DNA of 64,000 nucleotides. Source: Isochrysis galbana. Lineage: Eukaryota; Haptophyta; Isochrysidales; Isochrysidaceae. How positions within the stretch are numbered: position 1 is the stretch's first letter; every line of letters begins with the position of its first letter. The translations under genes were made by a program, and so were the position numbers. The notes under the pieces were generated by a model. That model did not search any database. It saw only the letters and a program-made list of their open reading frames with translations, and had not been told where the DNA came from. Where the stretch lies: contig CM030932.1 in the NCBI GenBank assembly GCA_018136815.1, positions 10,100,138 to 10,164,137 on the forward strand, given 5' to 3'. Of the stretch, positions 11,947-22,453 are shown one piece after another.

Positions 11947-13164
11947 TCACTCAGAGTTTGCATCGTCCTCTCCCGCCCGTTCCGTGTCAGCGGCCGTCGA
12001 CCTCCCCTCGTCGGCGTTGCCCTGTGTAGCATCCCCTCGCTCATCGGCCGGCTCATCCGCCTCCGAGGGCGAGCCCGCCTCGAGAGCCGTGGCAACTCCA
12101 TCCGTGTCAGCGCCGTCGACGGCCACTTCGTTCGCCGCCGTCGTCTCGGCGTCCTCATCGTACGACTTGTCCATCGCCGCTAGGAACTTGCTGAGTGATG
12201 GTGGCCGCTTTGGGAGTAGTAGGCGCGGCGCCACCTGGTGCGTGTAAAAATAGTAGTGCCCTGCTAGCAAGCCAAGAACGTTGGGCATGGCGTCGCCCGT
12301 CTGGAGCCCGTCCTGGACCATTTGTGCAAAGGGGAGCCAGCCGGTGCGAATCTGGAAGAAGCCGAGGAAGTTGGTGAGAGACGACTCATACTCACGTGAG
12401 TAGACGTACATGAAGACCTGGCACATGAGCAGAACGGGTGAGGAGAAGCCGGCGCCGTCGTGCAGTGGGCGGGATCCGCGTCGTGCAGTGGTGGTGAGGG
12501 TGCGCTCGTTTGCGCGGTCAGGGCGCACCATGACGAGCGGTGTGCCCAAGAACATGAGCGAGGGCGCCATCTGCTTGAGCACGAGCAGGTAGCCGATGTT
12601 GAGCAGGATCATGCGCACAAAGGCGCCAGGCTCCCACGCGAACTGCACAAGCTCGAGGATGCGCATGCACTCCCACAGGTGGTAGATCTGGAGCCAGTAG
12701 AAAATCGAGAGGGGCTGATCGCCCATGTAGAAGAAGTTGAGAAGCATGCGCCACCACTGCCCGCGGCGCAGTACCTCGCGCTCTGAGAAGGCGATAGAGC
12801 GAAGGTCGACCAACCGGTTCGAGGCGAGGATCGTGAGCAGCACCGAGATGGAGACCCACGAGCGCGTGATGGGCGGGGAGGATCGGAAGAACGTGACAGG
12901 CGCAGAGCTGAGCAGACGCGAAAGCAGCCCTGGCCTGCGTGACATCGCCGCCTCGCCTACTTCCCCTCTGTCGGCGGTCTGTTGGCCACCGCGAAGTCGC
13001 AGCAGTGGAGGCATCAGCGCCGCCGGCTGAGGGGTGGCTGGAGCGCGCTTGGAGGGGCGGCGCCGGGAGAAGCCCGAGCGGTCGCGTGGCGAGAGCGCGC
13101 GTGCCTCGCACTCGCCGTGCAGCAGCAGAAGAAGGAGAGAGAGAGAGAGGAGAGAGCGTGACAT
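11947..13164 (-). CDS. Derlin-family protein with N-terminal leader (possible SELMA Der1)
   Basis: Two exons, 13164-12529 and 12417-11947, give 368 aa; the 111 bp intron (GTGCGC...TGCCAG) is a multiple of three, so the frame stays open through it. The Derlin core starts near residue 85: PITRSWVSISVLL, the WR motif in GQWWRMLLNFF, YHLWECMRILE, then YVYSREYESSLTNFLGFF and LLAGHYYFYTHQV, followed by an acidic tail. Derlins are rhomboid-like pseudoproteases of the ER dislocation machinery. Host Derlins start almost at the core, but here a hydrophobic leader (SLLSLSLLLLLLHG) and an Arg/Ser/Pro-rich stretch come first. That fits the bipartite signal of symbiont-derived Der1 proteins, which act in preprotein import across the second outermost plastid membrane of red-derived secondary plastids. 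The leader also contains LRLRGG, identical to the ubiquitin C-terminus. Family assignment is strong; plastid location is inference. Confidence 0.85.
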   Translation of the reverse strand: MSRSLLSLSLLLLLLHGECEARALSPRDRSGFSRRRPSKRAPATPQPAALMPPLLRLRGGQQTADRGEVGEAAMSRRPGLLSRLLSSAPVTFFRSSPPITRSWVSISVLLTILASNRLVDLRSIAFSEREVLRRGQWWRMLLNFFYMGDQPLSIFYWLQIYHLWECMRILELVQFAWEPGAFVRMILLNIGYLLVLKQMAPSLMFLGTPLVMVRPDRANERTLTTTARRGSRPLHDGAGFSSPVLLMCQVFMYVYSREYESSLTNFLGFFQIRTGWLPFAQMVQDGLQTGDAMPNVLGLLAGHYYFYTHQVAPRLLLPKRPPSLSKFLAAMDKSYDEDAETTAANEVAVDGADTDGVATALEAGSPSEADEPADERGDATQGNADEGRSTAADTERAGEDDANSE

Positions 13165-13904
13165 GGTGATAGGCAGCGGTGGAGAGCCAAAGGGGTGGGG
13201 GGGTGGGGGAGTGGGTGAGGGAGAGGGAGGGAGAGGGAGGGAGCGTGGGAGGGAGAAGGAGGAAGGGGGAAGGGAGGGGGGAGAGCGGGGAGGAAGGGAG
13301 GGAGGGGGAAGGGAGAGGGAGAAAGAGGGAGCGAGGGAGGGCGGGGGGAGAGAGAGCGAGAGGCCGCGCGGAGCGAGCCGTGCGCGTGACAGAGGGGAAA
13401 GGGGGAGAAGGGGAGAGAGAAGGGGGGGGGAAGAATAGAATAGTAGGGCCCCCCCTTCTGTTGGTACTGAGAGGTTCGGTCGCAGCGAGCCGCAGCAGAG
13501 AGAGAAAGAGCGGAGAGAGAGAGAGAGAGAGAGAAAGAGTAGAGAGAGAGAGAGAAGAGAGAGAGGAGAGAGAGAGAGGGAGAGCGGGAGGAGAGAGATA
13601 GGGGGGGGGGGGGAGAGAGGGGGAGAGAGGCGCGGGAGGGGGGGGAGAGTGAGAGAGATCTAGTCAGGGGGAGATCACGAGAGAGAGAAAGAGCGGCGAG
13701 AGGGCGAAATCATAATGGGAGAGTGAGGGAGTAGGGAGTTGTAGAAGGATTAGAGAAGCAGAGGGAGAGAGGAGAGGGGAAGAGAGACAAGAAGAGAGGA
13801 AGAAAGAGGAAGAAAGGTGGGAGCGTGAAAGGAAGAAAGAGAACCCACGGAGAGAGAGGGGCTAAGGGAAGTACAAAGTAGAGAGAGATGCGAGGAGTAC
13901 TCTT
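13165..13904. repeat. GA-rich upstream tract of the Derlin gene
   Basis: Plus-strand polypurine, GGGAGA/GAGAGA with short G runs; on the Derlin coding strand this is a CT-rich sequence directly upstream of the start codon. No gene. Confidence 0.85.
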
Positions 13905-14204
13905 AGAGGAGTATATATAGTATGTAGTGGGATAGGATAAAGCACTTTACAAGAAAAACTTCTCCCCTCTCTCCCGCTCCTCCTCTTCACATCTCTTCAT
14001 AGCAAGCGATCCCCCTCCTCCTCCTCCGCTACTTTATCTCCTAACTGCCAGGCCGAGGGACCGAAACAGGTGCAGGTGCTTCACCACAGCTGTTTTGTAC
14101 GGTAAGGTTGGCTCATGAGTCATGGGTCATGGATGGGGGAGGAGGGCTTTGCTGTTTGCTGATCAAAGATCAAACTTTAACGATAAATATTGGACTCAAA
14201 GAAA
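13905..14204. other. Intergenic stretch
   Basis: TATATATAG near 13911, then pyrimidine-rich sequence. No gene recognised. Confidence 0.3.
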
Positions 14205-14506
14205 CAATTGTTATAGTTTGAACTATGGAGCGAGTCGCGACCGCTCCCGAGCCTCAGGCGACCCTCGCCACTGCGCCCCACTTACGACGCCCCACGCCGC
14301 CCGAGGCGGCTCGTGAGAAAGTGAGAAAGCCCTCTCAAAACCCATCCAACCCACAACCCACATATCCATATACCATATAACCACGCCCGCGCGAGCGCGC
14401 GGGATGGCGAGCACCGGCACCGAACAGGCTGCCACCATGGCTCTGCGTAGCATGCAGGGGGTCTTGCTGAGACCCCCTCCTACAGTATGGGAAACCCTCC
14501 CACTCC
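14205..14506 (+). pseudogene. Non-LTR retrotransposon 5' end and ORF1 start
   Basis: A short hairpin (ATAGTTTGAACTAT) precedes ATGGAGCGAGTCGCGACC at 14225 (MERVATAPEP), matching the ORF1 start of the LINE copy at 27891-30987 (MERAPTAP). Sequence resembling the Gly/Pro-rich part of that ORF1 resumes at about 19209-19340, on the other side of TIR element copy 1, which therefore appears to have inserted into this retrotransposon remnant. The frame is broken. Confidence 0.5.
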
Positions 14507-17500
14507 TAGCCCGGTCACTCACTCATTTTAACCACTATTTTCCACCTCCCCTGGGTGTCCAAGGATTCCTTAGGGTCCCCCCCTACCTGCCCCGCCAACT
14601 CCCTCCCCCCTCCGAACGACCCCCTCCCGCCCCACGAAGGGCAATGGCGTCGGTGAGGGACTCCCCTCCCTTCCCCCGCGCGTGGCGGGCTATTTTGGGA
14701 GATTGAGGCGGGCGCTCACGGGAGGGAATCGGAATGGTGAATGTGGGGCGCATCACTATTAGAAACGCGGAGCTTCCGCGACGTCCGATCGCCCGCGATC
14801 GGCCGAAGAATGGCCTGGAGGTGGTGGCCATGGAGAGCCCAGAGCACTCGCGAGCAGGGTGGGGGGTCAAGGGTAGGTCGCACGCTGGTGCTCAAGGGTC
14901 GCACACACTCGTATTGATCCATCCTGGCCCCTCGCACCGCAGGAATGCCTCGATTCGATCCGGCCCGACGCCCAGGGCCACGGCCCGATTGACGTCGAGA
15001 AGCGCTCGCTCGGACGATGGGAGGTGAAACACCTCAATTGGCCTTGGGGCGCGACGGGCGGGCCGCGACCGGCCGTTCCGGACCTGCCTTGAACCCCCAA
15101 GAGCAGCTTGGCCGGGTCCCTCGCGTTCATGCCCCCAGTGATCCGAAATCTTGAAAGCTGGTGTGTGGGGTGTTCACCTCTCACCTCCGCCTTCACCGCG
15201 ATGGCGTGCGCCGAGACCGCAAGGCCGAAAACTTTGGCTGCTAATGCGGCATCTGTAGAGATTATGCCTGCAGGGCTATTCTATTGCAAAAGATGACCGA
15301 AAAAGCGCCGGCAGCGCGCCCGGTTGCGCTCGAAAGTTGGGCACTCATGCCCATCGGCCGAGTGACGTTAGCGTATCGTCGGCGCCATAGACGGCCGATT
15401 ACGGTGCGATGCGCGCGGGCGGCGGCGGCGATTGGCGTGGCTGCTAGGGCGGCATCTGTGGATATGGTGCTTGGTGGGCCATTCTATCCGAGTTGATGAC
15501 CGAAAAAGCGCCGGCAGCGCGCCCGGTTGCGCTCGAAAGTTGGGCACTCAGGCCCATCGGCCGAGTGACGTTAGCGTATTGTCGGCGCCATAGACGGCCG
15601 ATTACGGTGCGATGCGCGCGGGCGGCGGCGGCGATTGGCGTGGCTGCTAGGTCCGCATCTGTGGATATGGTGTATGGTGGGCCAGACTATCCCAGTGGAT
15701 GACCAAGAAAGCGCCGGCAGCGCGCCCGGTCGCGCTCGAAAGTTGGGCACTCAGGCCCATCGGCCGAGTGACGTTGGCGTAGTCATCGGCGCCATAGACG
15801 GCCGATTACGGTGCGATGCGCGCGGGCGGCGGCGGCGATTGGCGTGGCTGCTAGGTCGGCATCTGTGGATATGGTGCCTGGTGGGCCATTCTATCTAAGT
15901 GGATGACCAAGAAAGCGCCGGCAGCGCGCCCGGTCGCGCTCGAAAGTTGGGCACTCCGGCCCATTCGGCCGAGTGACGTTGGCGTGTTGTCGGCGCCATA
16001 GACGGCCGATTACGGTGCGATGCGCGCGGGCGGCGGCGGCGATTGGCGTGGCTGCTAGGTCGGCATCTGTGGATATGGTGCCTGGTGCGGCATTTTATCC
16101 CAGTGGGAGACCAACAAAGCGCCGGCAGCGCGCCCGGTCGCGCTCGAAAGTTGGGCACTCCGGCCCATTCGGCCGAGTGACGTTGGCGTGTTGTCGGCGC
16201 CATAGACGGCCGATTACGGTGCGATGCGCACGGGCGGCGGCGGCGATTGGCGTGGCTGCTAGGGCGGCATCTGTGGATATGGTGCCTGGTGGGCCAGATG
16301 ATCCCAGTGGGAGACCAACAAAGCGCCGGCAGCGCGCCCGGTCGCGCTCGAAAGTTGGGCACTCCGGCCCATTCGGCCGAGTGACGTTGGCGTAGTCATC
16401 GGCGCCATAGACGGCCGATTACGGTGCGATGCGCGCGGGCGGCGGCGGCGATTGGCGTGGCTGCTAGGTCGGCATCTGTGGATATGGTGCCTGGTGGGCC
16501 ATTCTATCTGAGTGGATGACCAAGAAAATGCCGGCAGCGCGCCCGGTCGCGCTCGAAAGTTGGGCACTCAGGCCCATCGGCCGAGTGACGTTGGCGTAGT
16601 CATCGGCGCCATAGACGGCCGATTACGGTGCGATGCGCGCGGGCGGCGGCGGCGATTGGCGTGGCTGCTAGGTCGGCATCTGTGGATACGGTGTATGGTG
16701 GGCCAGACTATCCCAGTGGATGACCAAGAAAGCGCCGGCAGCGCGCCCGGTCGCGCTCGAAAGTTGGGCACTCCGGCCCATCGGCCGAGTGACGTTGGCG
16801 TGTTGTCGGCGCCATAGACGGCCGATTACGGTGCGATGCGCGCGGGCGGCGGCGGCGATTGGCGTGGCTGCTAGGTCGGCATCTGTGGATATGGTGTATG
16901 GTGGGCCAGACTATCCCAGTGGATGACCAAGAAAGCGCCGGCAGCGCGCCCGGTTGCGCTCGAAAGTTGGGCACTCATGCCCATCGGCCGAGTGACGTTG
17001 GCGTATCGTCGGCGCCATAGACGGCCGATTACGGTGCGATGCGCGCGGGCGGCGGCGGCGATTGGCGTGGCTGCTAGGGCGGCATCTGTGGATATGGTGC
17101 TTGGTGGGCCATTCTATCCGAGTTGATGACCGAAAAAGCGCCGGCAGCGCGCCCGGTCGCGCTCGAAAGTTGGGCACTCAGGCCCTTCGGCCGAGTGACG
17201 TTGGCGTATTGTCGGCGCCATAGACGGCCGATTACGGTGCGATGCGCGCGGGCGGCGGCGGCGATTGGCGTGGCTGCTAGGTCGGCATCTGTGGATATGG
17301 TGTATGGTGGGCCAGACTATCCCAGTGGATGACCAAGAAAGCGCCGGCAGCGCGCCCGGTCGCGCTCGAAAGTTGGGCACTCCGGCCCATTCGGCCGAGT
17401 GACGTTGGCGTGTTGTCGGCGCCATAGACGGCCGATTACGGTGCGATGCGCGCGGGCGGCGGCGGCGATTGGCGTGGCTGCTAGGTCGGCATCTGTGGAT

Positions 17501-19208
17501 ATGGTGCCTGGTGGGCCATTCTATCTAAGTGGATGACCAAGAAAGCGCCGGCAGCGCGCCCGGTTGCGCTCGAAAGTTGGGCACTCCGGCCCATTCGGCC
17601 GAGTGACGTTGGCGTGTTGTCGGCGCCATAGACGGCCGATTACGGTGCGATGCGCGCGGGCGGCGGCGGCGATTGGCGTGGCTGCTAGGGCGGCATCTGT
17701 GGATATGGTGCCTGGTGGGCCAGATGATCCCAGTGGGAGACCAACAAAGCGCCGGCAGCGCGCCCGGTCGCGCTCGAAAGTTGGGCACTCCGGCCCATTC
17801 GGCCGAGTGACGTTGGCGTAGTCATCGGCGCCATAGACGGCCGATTACGGTGCGATGCGCGCGGGCGGCGGCGGCGATTGGCGTGGCTGCTAGGTCGGCA
17901 TCTGTGGATATGGTGTCTGGTGGGCCATTCTATCTGAGTTGATGACCAAGAAAGCGCCGGCAGCGCGCCCGGTCGCGCTCGAAAGTTGGGCACTCCGGCC
18001 CATTCGGCCGAGTGACGTTGGTGTGTTGTCGGCGCCATAGACGGCCGATTACGGTGCGATGCGCGCGGGCGGCGGCGGCGATTGGCGTGGCTTCTAGGTC
18101 GGCATCTATGGATATGGTGCCTGGTGCGGCATTTTATCCCAGTGGGAGACCAAGAAAGCGCCGGCAGCGCGCCCGGTCGCGCTCGAAAGTTGGGCACTCC
18201 GGCCCATCGGCCGAGTAACGTTGGCGTGTTGTCGGCGCATAGACGGCCGACTATGGCGCAATGCGCGCGGGCTGCGGCGGCGATTGGCATGGCTGCTAGG
18301 GCGGCTTATTTGGATATCGCGCCTGGTGCGGCATTCTTTTCCAGTGGGAGACCGAGAAAGTGCCGGCAGCGCGCCCGGTAGCGTTCGGAAGTTGGGCGCT
18401 CGGCCCGTTCGGCCGGGTGACGTTAGCGTAGTCATCGGCGCCACACACGGCCGTCGATTTCGCGATGCGCGCGGGCGGCGGCGGCGATTGGCGTGGCTGC
18501 TAGGTCGGCATCTATGGATATGGTGCCTGGTGCGGCATTCTATCCCAGTGCGAGACCGAGAAAGCGCCGGCAGCGCGCCCGGTAGCGTTCGAAAGTTCGG
18601 TACTCGAGCGCATCTTGGTACGTTAACGTTCGGGCGGTTTTCGCGCCAATGCCGATATTCGACAAGATGTGCGAGGCTGGAGAGGGCAACTCGCTCGGCC
18701 ACTAGGGCAGCATATCTTGATTTGACGTCGTTTGCTGTCACTAGTTGAAAGGGATGAAAAAAAAGACCATGCCGTCCGCCCGGTCGTGGTGCCAAATTAG
18801 CCGCTCTAGCCCTTGGTGACTAGTGGTCAACGTAAACGTCTTGAGTTTTGTGATACGTTCGTACACATTTAAGTGCAAAATTATGAGCTTGACTTATGGT
18901 CCAGTGTGCATAGAACCACGCCTTGTAGACCCAGTGAGTTGGCGTCCAAGGTTTCCTCGTCATTCCATGCTTGTGCCCCGCATGAAGAGCCTCACTAAAA
19001 ATATACCGGAGGGGGGCCCGACTGTATTTCGCGCACCGTCTTCGAAGGCCTGAAATTCGGTATTTTTCGAAAATTTCGCCGGAGAACCCCCAATTTTTTT
19101 TGCTGATCCATCCTACCGGAACCTATAGGGAGCTTATTTTGCCCTTCATTCATCCATTGTAGCTGGTGCCCTCCGCACCCGCATAGTGAGTGACCGGGCT
19201 ACCACTCC
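14500..19208. mobile_element. Satellite-bearing TIR transposon, copy 1 (with 7 bp TSDs)
   Basis: The element proper is 14507-19201 (4695 bp). It starts with TAGCCCGGTCACTCACT and ends with the exact inverse, AGTGAGTGACCGGGCTA. It is flanked on both sides by CCACTCC (14500-14506 and 19202-19208), a 7 bp target-site duplication. Structure: about 0.8 kb left arm with an 18 bp perfect palindrome at 14785-14802, a tandem array of about 17 units at 15300-18640, and about 0.55 kb right arm. I found no transposase in it, so it is presumably mobilised in trans. A 7 bp duplication does not fit hAT (8), Tc1/mariner (TA), piggyBac (TTAA) or PIF/Harbinger (3); P-like and Dada-like elements come closest, but I cannot assign a superfamily. 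Confidence 0.9.
15300..18640. repeat. Satellite array, ~203 bp unit, ~17 copies
   Basis: Units are marked by GCGCCGGCAGCGCGCCCGG at 15307, 15510, 15711 and so on to 18563, spaced 201-206 bp. Each also holds GAAAGTTGGGCACTC and a GGCGGCGGCGATTGGCGTGGC core. The last three units are the most diverged, as expected at an array edge. Open frames through the array are by-products of periodicity. Confidence 0.95.
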
Positions 19209-19340
19209 CACCCCAAAAGCACCTCGATCATGTGGCATGTGGGAGGGCAGCGCTCCGCTGCCCTCCCCATGGGGGAAACCTCTATCATCAGTGCACCCAA
19301 CATAGGGGCATGGGAGGGCACTTCACAACCGCCTAGTAAC

Positions 19341-19690
19341 CTTCACGATTTTTTCCGAATGCGTACTCCCGGGCCGCGGGCAATGAAGAAACAATAACGA
19401 TAATTTGAGCAATCACACTCAGCCATTCAAGATTCAAGATGTGACGTCCATCCACAATCGCACGCGTGCACGCGTTACATCCGATGAGCAAAGCCCGCGT
19501 GCCAACGCACAGCACCGCATGTGTTGAATGATGAACCACATGAGCATCAAGAAAGATCATTGCAATAAGCAACCAGCATAACGGTGTTGGATGATGTGTT
19601 TGCGTAGTGAGCCATCTCATTTGCATCTTGAATGTTCGATCCACCCACGATAACAACCTCCCCGAGCCCCCGTCGGCTATCCTGAGGGCT
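19341..19690. other. Intergenic stretch, no gene seen
   Basis: Lies between the retrotransposon remnant and the small membrane-protein gene. A hydrophobic minus-strand frame at 19333-19656 could be a downstream exon of that gene, but I found no convincing splice link. Confidence 0.25.
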
Positions 19691-20257
19691 TTAGCAGCGG
19701 ATTACCCCCTCGCTCAGCTTGTTCCAGACAAGGGAGGAAACCTTTCCCAGCGTGAGAGGTCCACTGTACATTTGGCCTGTGAGGCAATTCTTCTTGCCAT
19801 AGGTGCAAATGTATGCTAGGTTCTCGAGCGCCACTTCACGCTCGACCGCCCACGCGTCGCTGTCGAGAAGTGCGTATGGAGAGGTGAGCACTCCGTCCGT
19901 CACCTTGAGCGAGGGTGGCGGTGGTGTTCCCTCGCGGAGCATTTGCGGGAGAACTCCGTGGAGCCACACGGCGCCTGAGCGCGCTAGCACAAGGCCACTC
20001 CCTACTAGCACTGCTGTCCATGTGGCGGAGCGCAGCAGGAGGCCGGGCAGCAGCAGTCCGAGCAGAGCGACACACAGGCCGAGTGAGTGGGCGAGTCGGA
20101 CAGACCGGTGGGCCGCCTGGAGCGAGCAGAATGCTGAGGGGGCCCGCGAGGCGCTGGTGGTCACCGGCTTGGCCTGCTCAGCCGATGGTGGCAGAGGCTG
20201 CGCCCTCCGGCGTGCCTCACGCTGAGCCGCCAGGTCGCGTAGCACCGCCGAGTCCAT
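19691..20257 (-). CDS. Small predicted membrane protein, unknown function
   Basis: From Met at 20257 (MDSAVLRDLAAQREARRR) the frame gives 188 aa. It has a basic N-terminus, then two hydrophobic stretches at about residues 70-85 (LGLCVALLGLLLPGLLL) and 88-105 (AVLVGSGLVLARSGAVWL), then a soluble tail with ENLAYICTYGKK. I do not recognise the family. The end may be spliced, as the last 20 residues look less protein-like. The start codon is followed upstream by a G run and a CT-rich (coding-strand) tract at 20280-20500, as for the other minus-strand genes here, which supports this start. Confidence 0.5.
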   Translation of the reverse strand: MDSAVLRDLAAQREARRRAQPLPPSAEQAKPVTTSASRAPSAFCSLQAAHRSVRLAHSLGLCVALLGLLLPGLLLRSATWTAVLVGSGLVLARSGAVWLHGVLPQMLREGTPPPPSLKVTDGVLTSPYALLDSDAWAVEREVALENLAYICTYGKKNCLTGQMYSGPLTLGKVSSLVWNKLSEGVIRC

Positions 20258-20770
20258 TCCGGCACGCCAAGAGAGAAGAAAAAGGGGGTGGAGACACCCG
20301 GGAGGCGGGCGCGCCAAGGCCGGGACGGGGGAGGGGCGGGGAGAGGGCGAGCCAGGGGGGGGGGGGGGGGGGGGGGGAGAGAGAGAGGGGTGGGGAGAGA
20401 GAGAGGGAAGTTACGTGTGAGTATATGAAAGAGAGAGAGTCCCCTCTCCGCCGTCTCTTCTCTCTCTCGGCTTCTCCTTCTTCCCGTCTCTGGTGCGCAC
20501 AGCACACAGAGGAGAGACCCTTTTAACCCTAGAAGGGAATGGGGCCTGCAATTACAGCCAAATACGGAAATACGGATGTGTGGATGGGTTTGGCCTGAGG
20601 CTTGGCTTTGACGTAAGTTTTGTTTTGTAAGGGCCAAAATTGTGTTGTCAAAATTTGAGGGTTGGGTAGTTGGGCACCTAAATTTTGATCAAAATTATGA
20701 ACGCTTTCGAATATTTTGTCCTATTATAACCCTATAACACACTCTCCCTCGCACCTTCGACGACGACTGT
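20258..20770. other. Upstream region with poly-G and GA tract
   Basis: A run of about 29 G at 20347-20377 is followed by GAGAGA repeats to about 20410, then mixed sequence turning AT-rich after 20530. No gene. Likely 5' flank of the small membrane-protein gene. Confidence 0.4.
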
Positions 20771-20800
20771 TAGGGCGGTCAAACAGGGCTTTTAACTTCT
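20771..20800. repeat. Solo end of a TA-type MITE
   Basis: TAGGGCGGTCAAAC followed by AGGGCTTTTAA matches the terminal repeat of the MITE at 62965-63358. No partner end was found nearby. Confidence 0.55.
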
Positions 20801-20973
20801 AAGGGTGAAAATTCACTAAGTCAAGATTGAGGTTTTATCACGAGATCTTAGGATATGCTACTGGAAATGGGTATATTAGGCAGAATCTAATGAGAAATAT
20901 GCACATTTTCGACGCAATTCAACACACAAACCCAAAAATAACGTTTTCGCGCTCGTGCGAAATCGACGTCGAC

Positions 20974-22453
20974 CACAAAAAAAAAACATCTGAAGATTCC
21001 GGGCTACACACCTACTAGACTAGGGTACTTCCCCATCCGTGCCGCCACCGCCCTTAACTTCCCTTTCCTCCACCTCCTCCCCTTCCCCCCTTCATTCCTT
21101 TGTCTTCGGTATCCGGGGTTCGGCTCGGGTGCACTACCTCGAGCCTGGTTCAAAGCGCGGGTTCCGGGCAGGCCTGTTGTTGGTCAATTGTCATCTTGTG
21201 CTTGTCGGGTCACGGGCTTGCTCGTCTTTCTCGCCCTTGCTTTTCGCTATTGTGTCTCGGTGGGTTTATGTCCAAACGAGGTGTATCTCGTCTCAGAGTT
21301 GTTCTGGTACGGGTCTCTCGGCAATTATATATGCCACCCCCATCGAGGTGGTCAAGGTTTGCAGCTCTAGACTTGGTTCTAACTTTCCTCTTGCACCTAG
21401 TGTGAACAAAGGGTATATATCGTTCATGTCGATCCTTTTCTTCGGCTGTCTGCCCATGCCTGCTTGGGCGGTCCTAGCCGAGTCTGTCGTATTCGCAAAT
21501 AGTAGTCCCTTGCTAAGTGTCGTGTACCTGTCTATCGTTCTTATCAACACTGATTTCTCCGAGAATTCAATGCCGTCGTAATGTATCCTGTAGAATTCTG
21601 TTAAGATATATCTCCATGCTAGAGTGTAGAGTATTGTGAGCGATCGCGGTGCTTTCCCCTCTGGGTGCATGAAGAGGTTATCTACGATTACCTCTTCCCT
21701 GCTTCTACCGCTTCGGGGGGTGTACCTTGCGAGTTTGTCGAGCGTCTCGAATATCTTGACTACCCTCGGGCACTCGCCCAAGTGGGTGGAAGATTCGTTA
21801 GACGCCTTGCACATGCGGCAAGTTTTGTCTCTGTCCGCGAACCGGTTGTAGGTGCCTATCCTTCTGTGGGTTAGGTGCTTGAAGTGGAGGTGTGTATCTC
21901 TCGCCGTCACCATCGGAGATGTATATATTGTGGCTAGGTGTTCCCACGTGTTGTCGGGTATCGGTAGACGCTGTTTCCAATTCTCGGGTCCCGTTAGGCG
22001 TCTACGCTTTCCGTCCGTCTTCTGTATTGCTTGCGTTAGTTGCTCCACTCCCATTTTGTCTAGCGGGGTATCCCCGTCCACGGTATATTCGTCTGCTAGT
22101 GGGTATTCCAATCTCTTGTTTGATTTGAAGCCATCCCCCCATTTTGCCGGTGGGGAGGGATCTAGCTGCTCGGGGGCATTGTCGAGTCTTGCGCCGATTA
22201 TGGGCGTGCCTAGGTACGAGAGCTCCGCTTCATACCACGCGCCTTTGTGCTCGGCGAAATAGCTGCCGTCTTGGGCTATGCGTACATTTGGGATAGGCCC
22301 CTCCGAGCCTCGCTGCTCGCTGGTTTCCCGCCTCGTTGCCGATGTCTCTACGGCCGTTGGGACCGCCCGTGTCGTCAACAACGTCATGGCGTGGTCTACT
22401 ATGGCGCTCCACGATGCCAAGAATTTGTCTTTCGGGATGTATTCTCCCGCCAT
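20974..22453 (-). mobile_element. Non-LTR retrotransposon family B, 5'-truncated 3' part
   Basis: The minus-strand frame 22453-21293 (386 aa) is the C-terminal region of a LINE polyprotein: HLHFKHLTHRRIGTYNRFAD followed by a zinc knuckle (CRMC ... STHLGEC) and LAWRYILTEFYRIHY. The same order occurs in family A at 28196-30420 (LHFKHVLHRR, CRFC ... THLASC, LAWRYILTDFYNIQY), but the sequences are clearly different families. The 3' UTR runs to a T-run (A-run on the plus strand) at about 20977-20986 and shares short pieces with the family A 3' UTR. The polymerase catalytic core is absent. The 5' border is near 22450-22490; no target duplication was found. Confidence 0.75.

Noticed and set aside
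12418-12528. Continuous unspliced Derlin frame of 405 aa
   Set aside because: The 37-codon stretch is Arg/Thr-rich, breaks a conserved membrane helix and has good GT and AG borders, so it is an intron whose length happens to be a multiple of three.
15300-18640. CRISPR-like array
   Set aside because: Units are about 203 bp, nearly identical over their full length, with no spacer/repeat division and no cas genes; this is satellite DNA.
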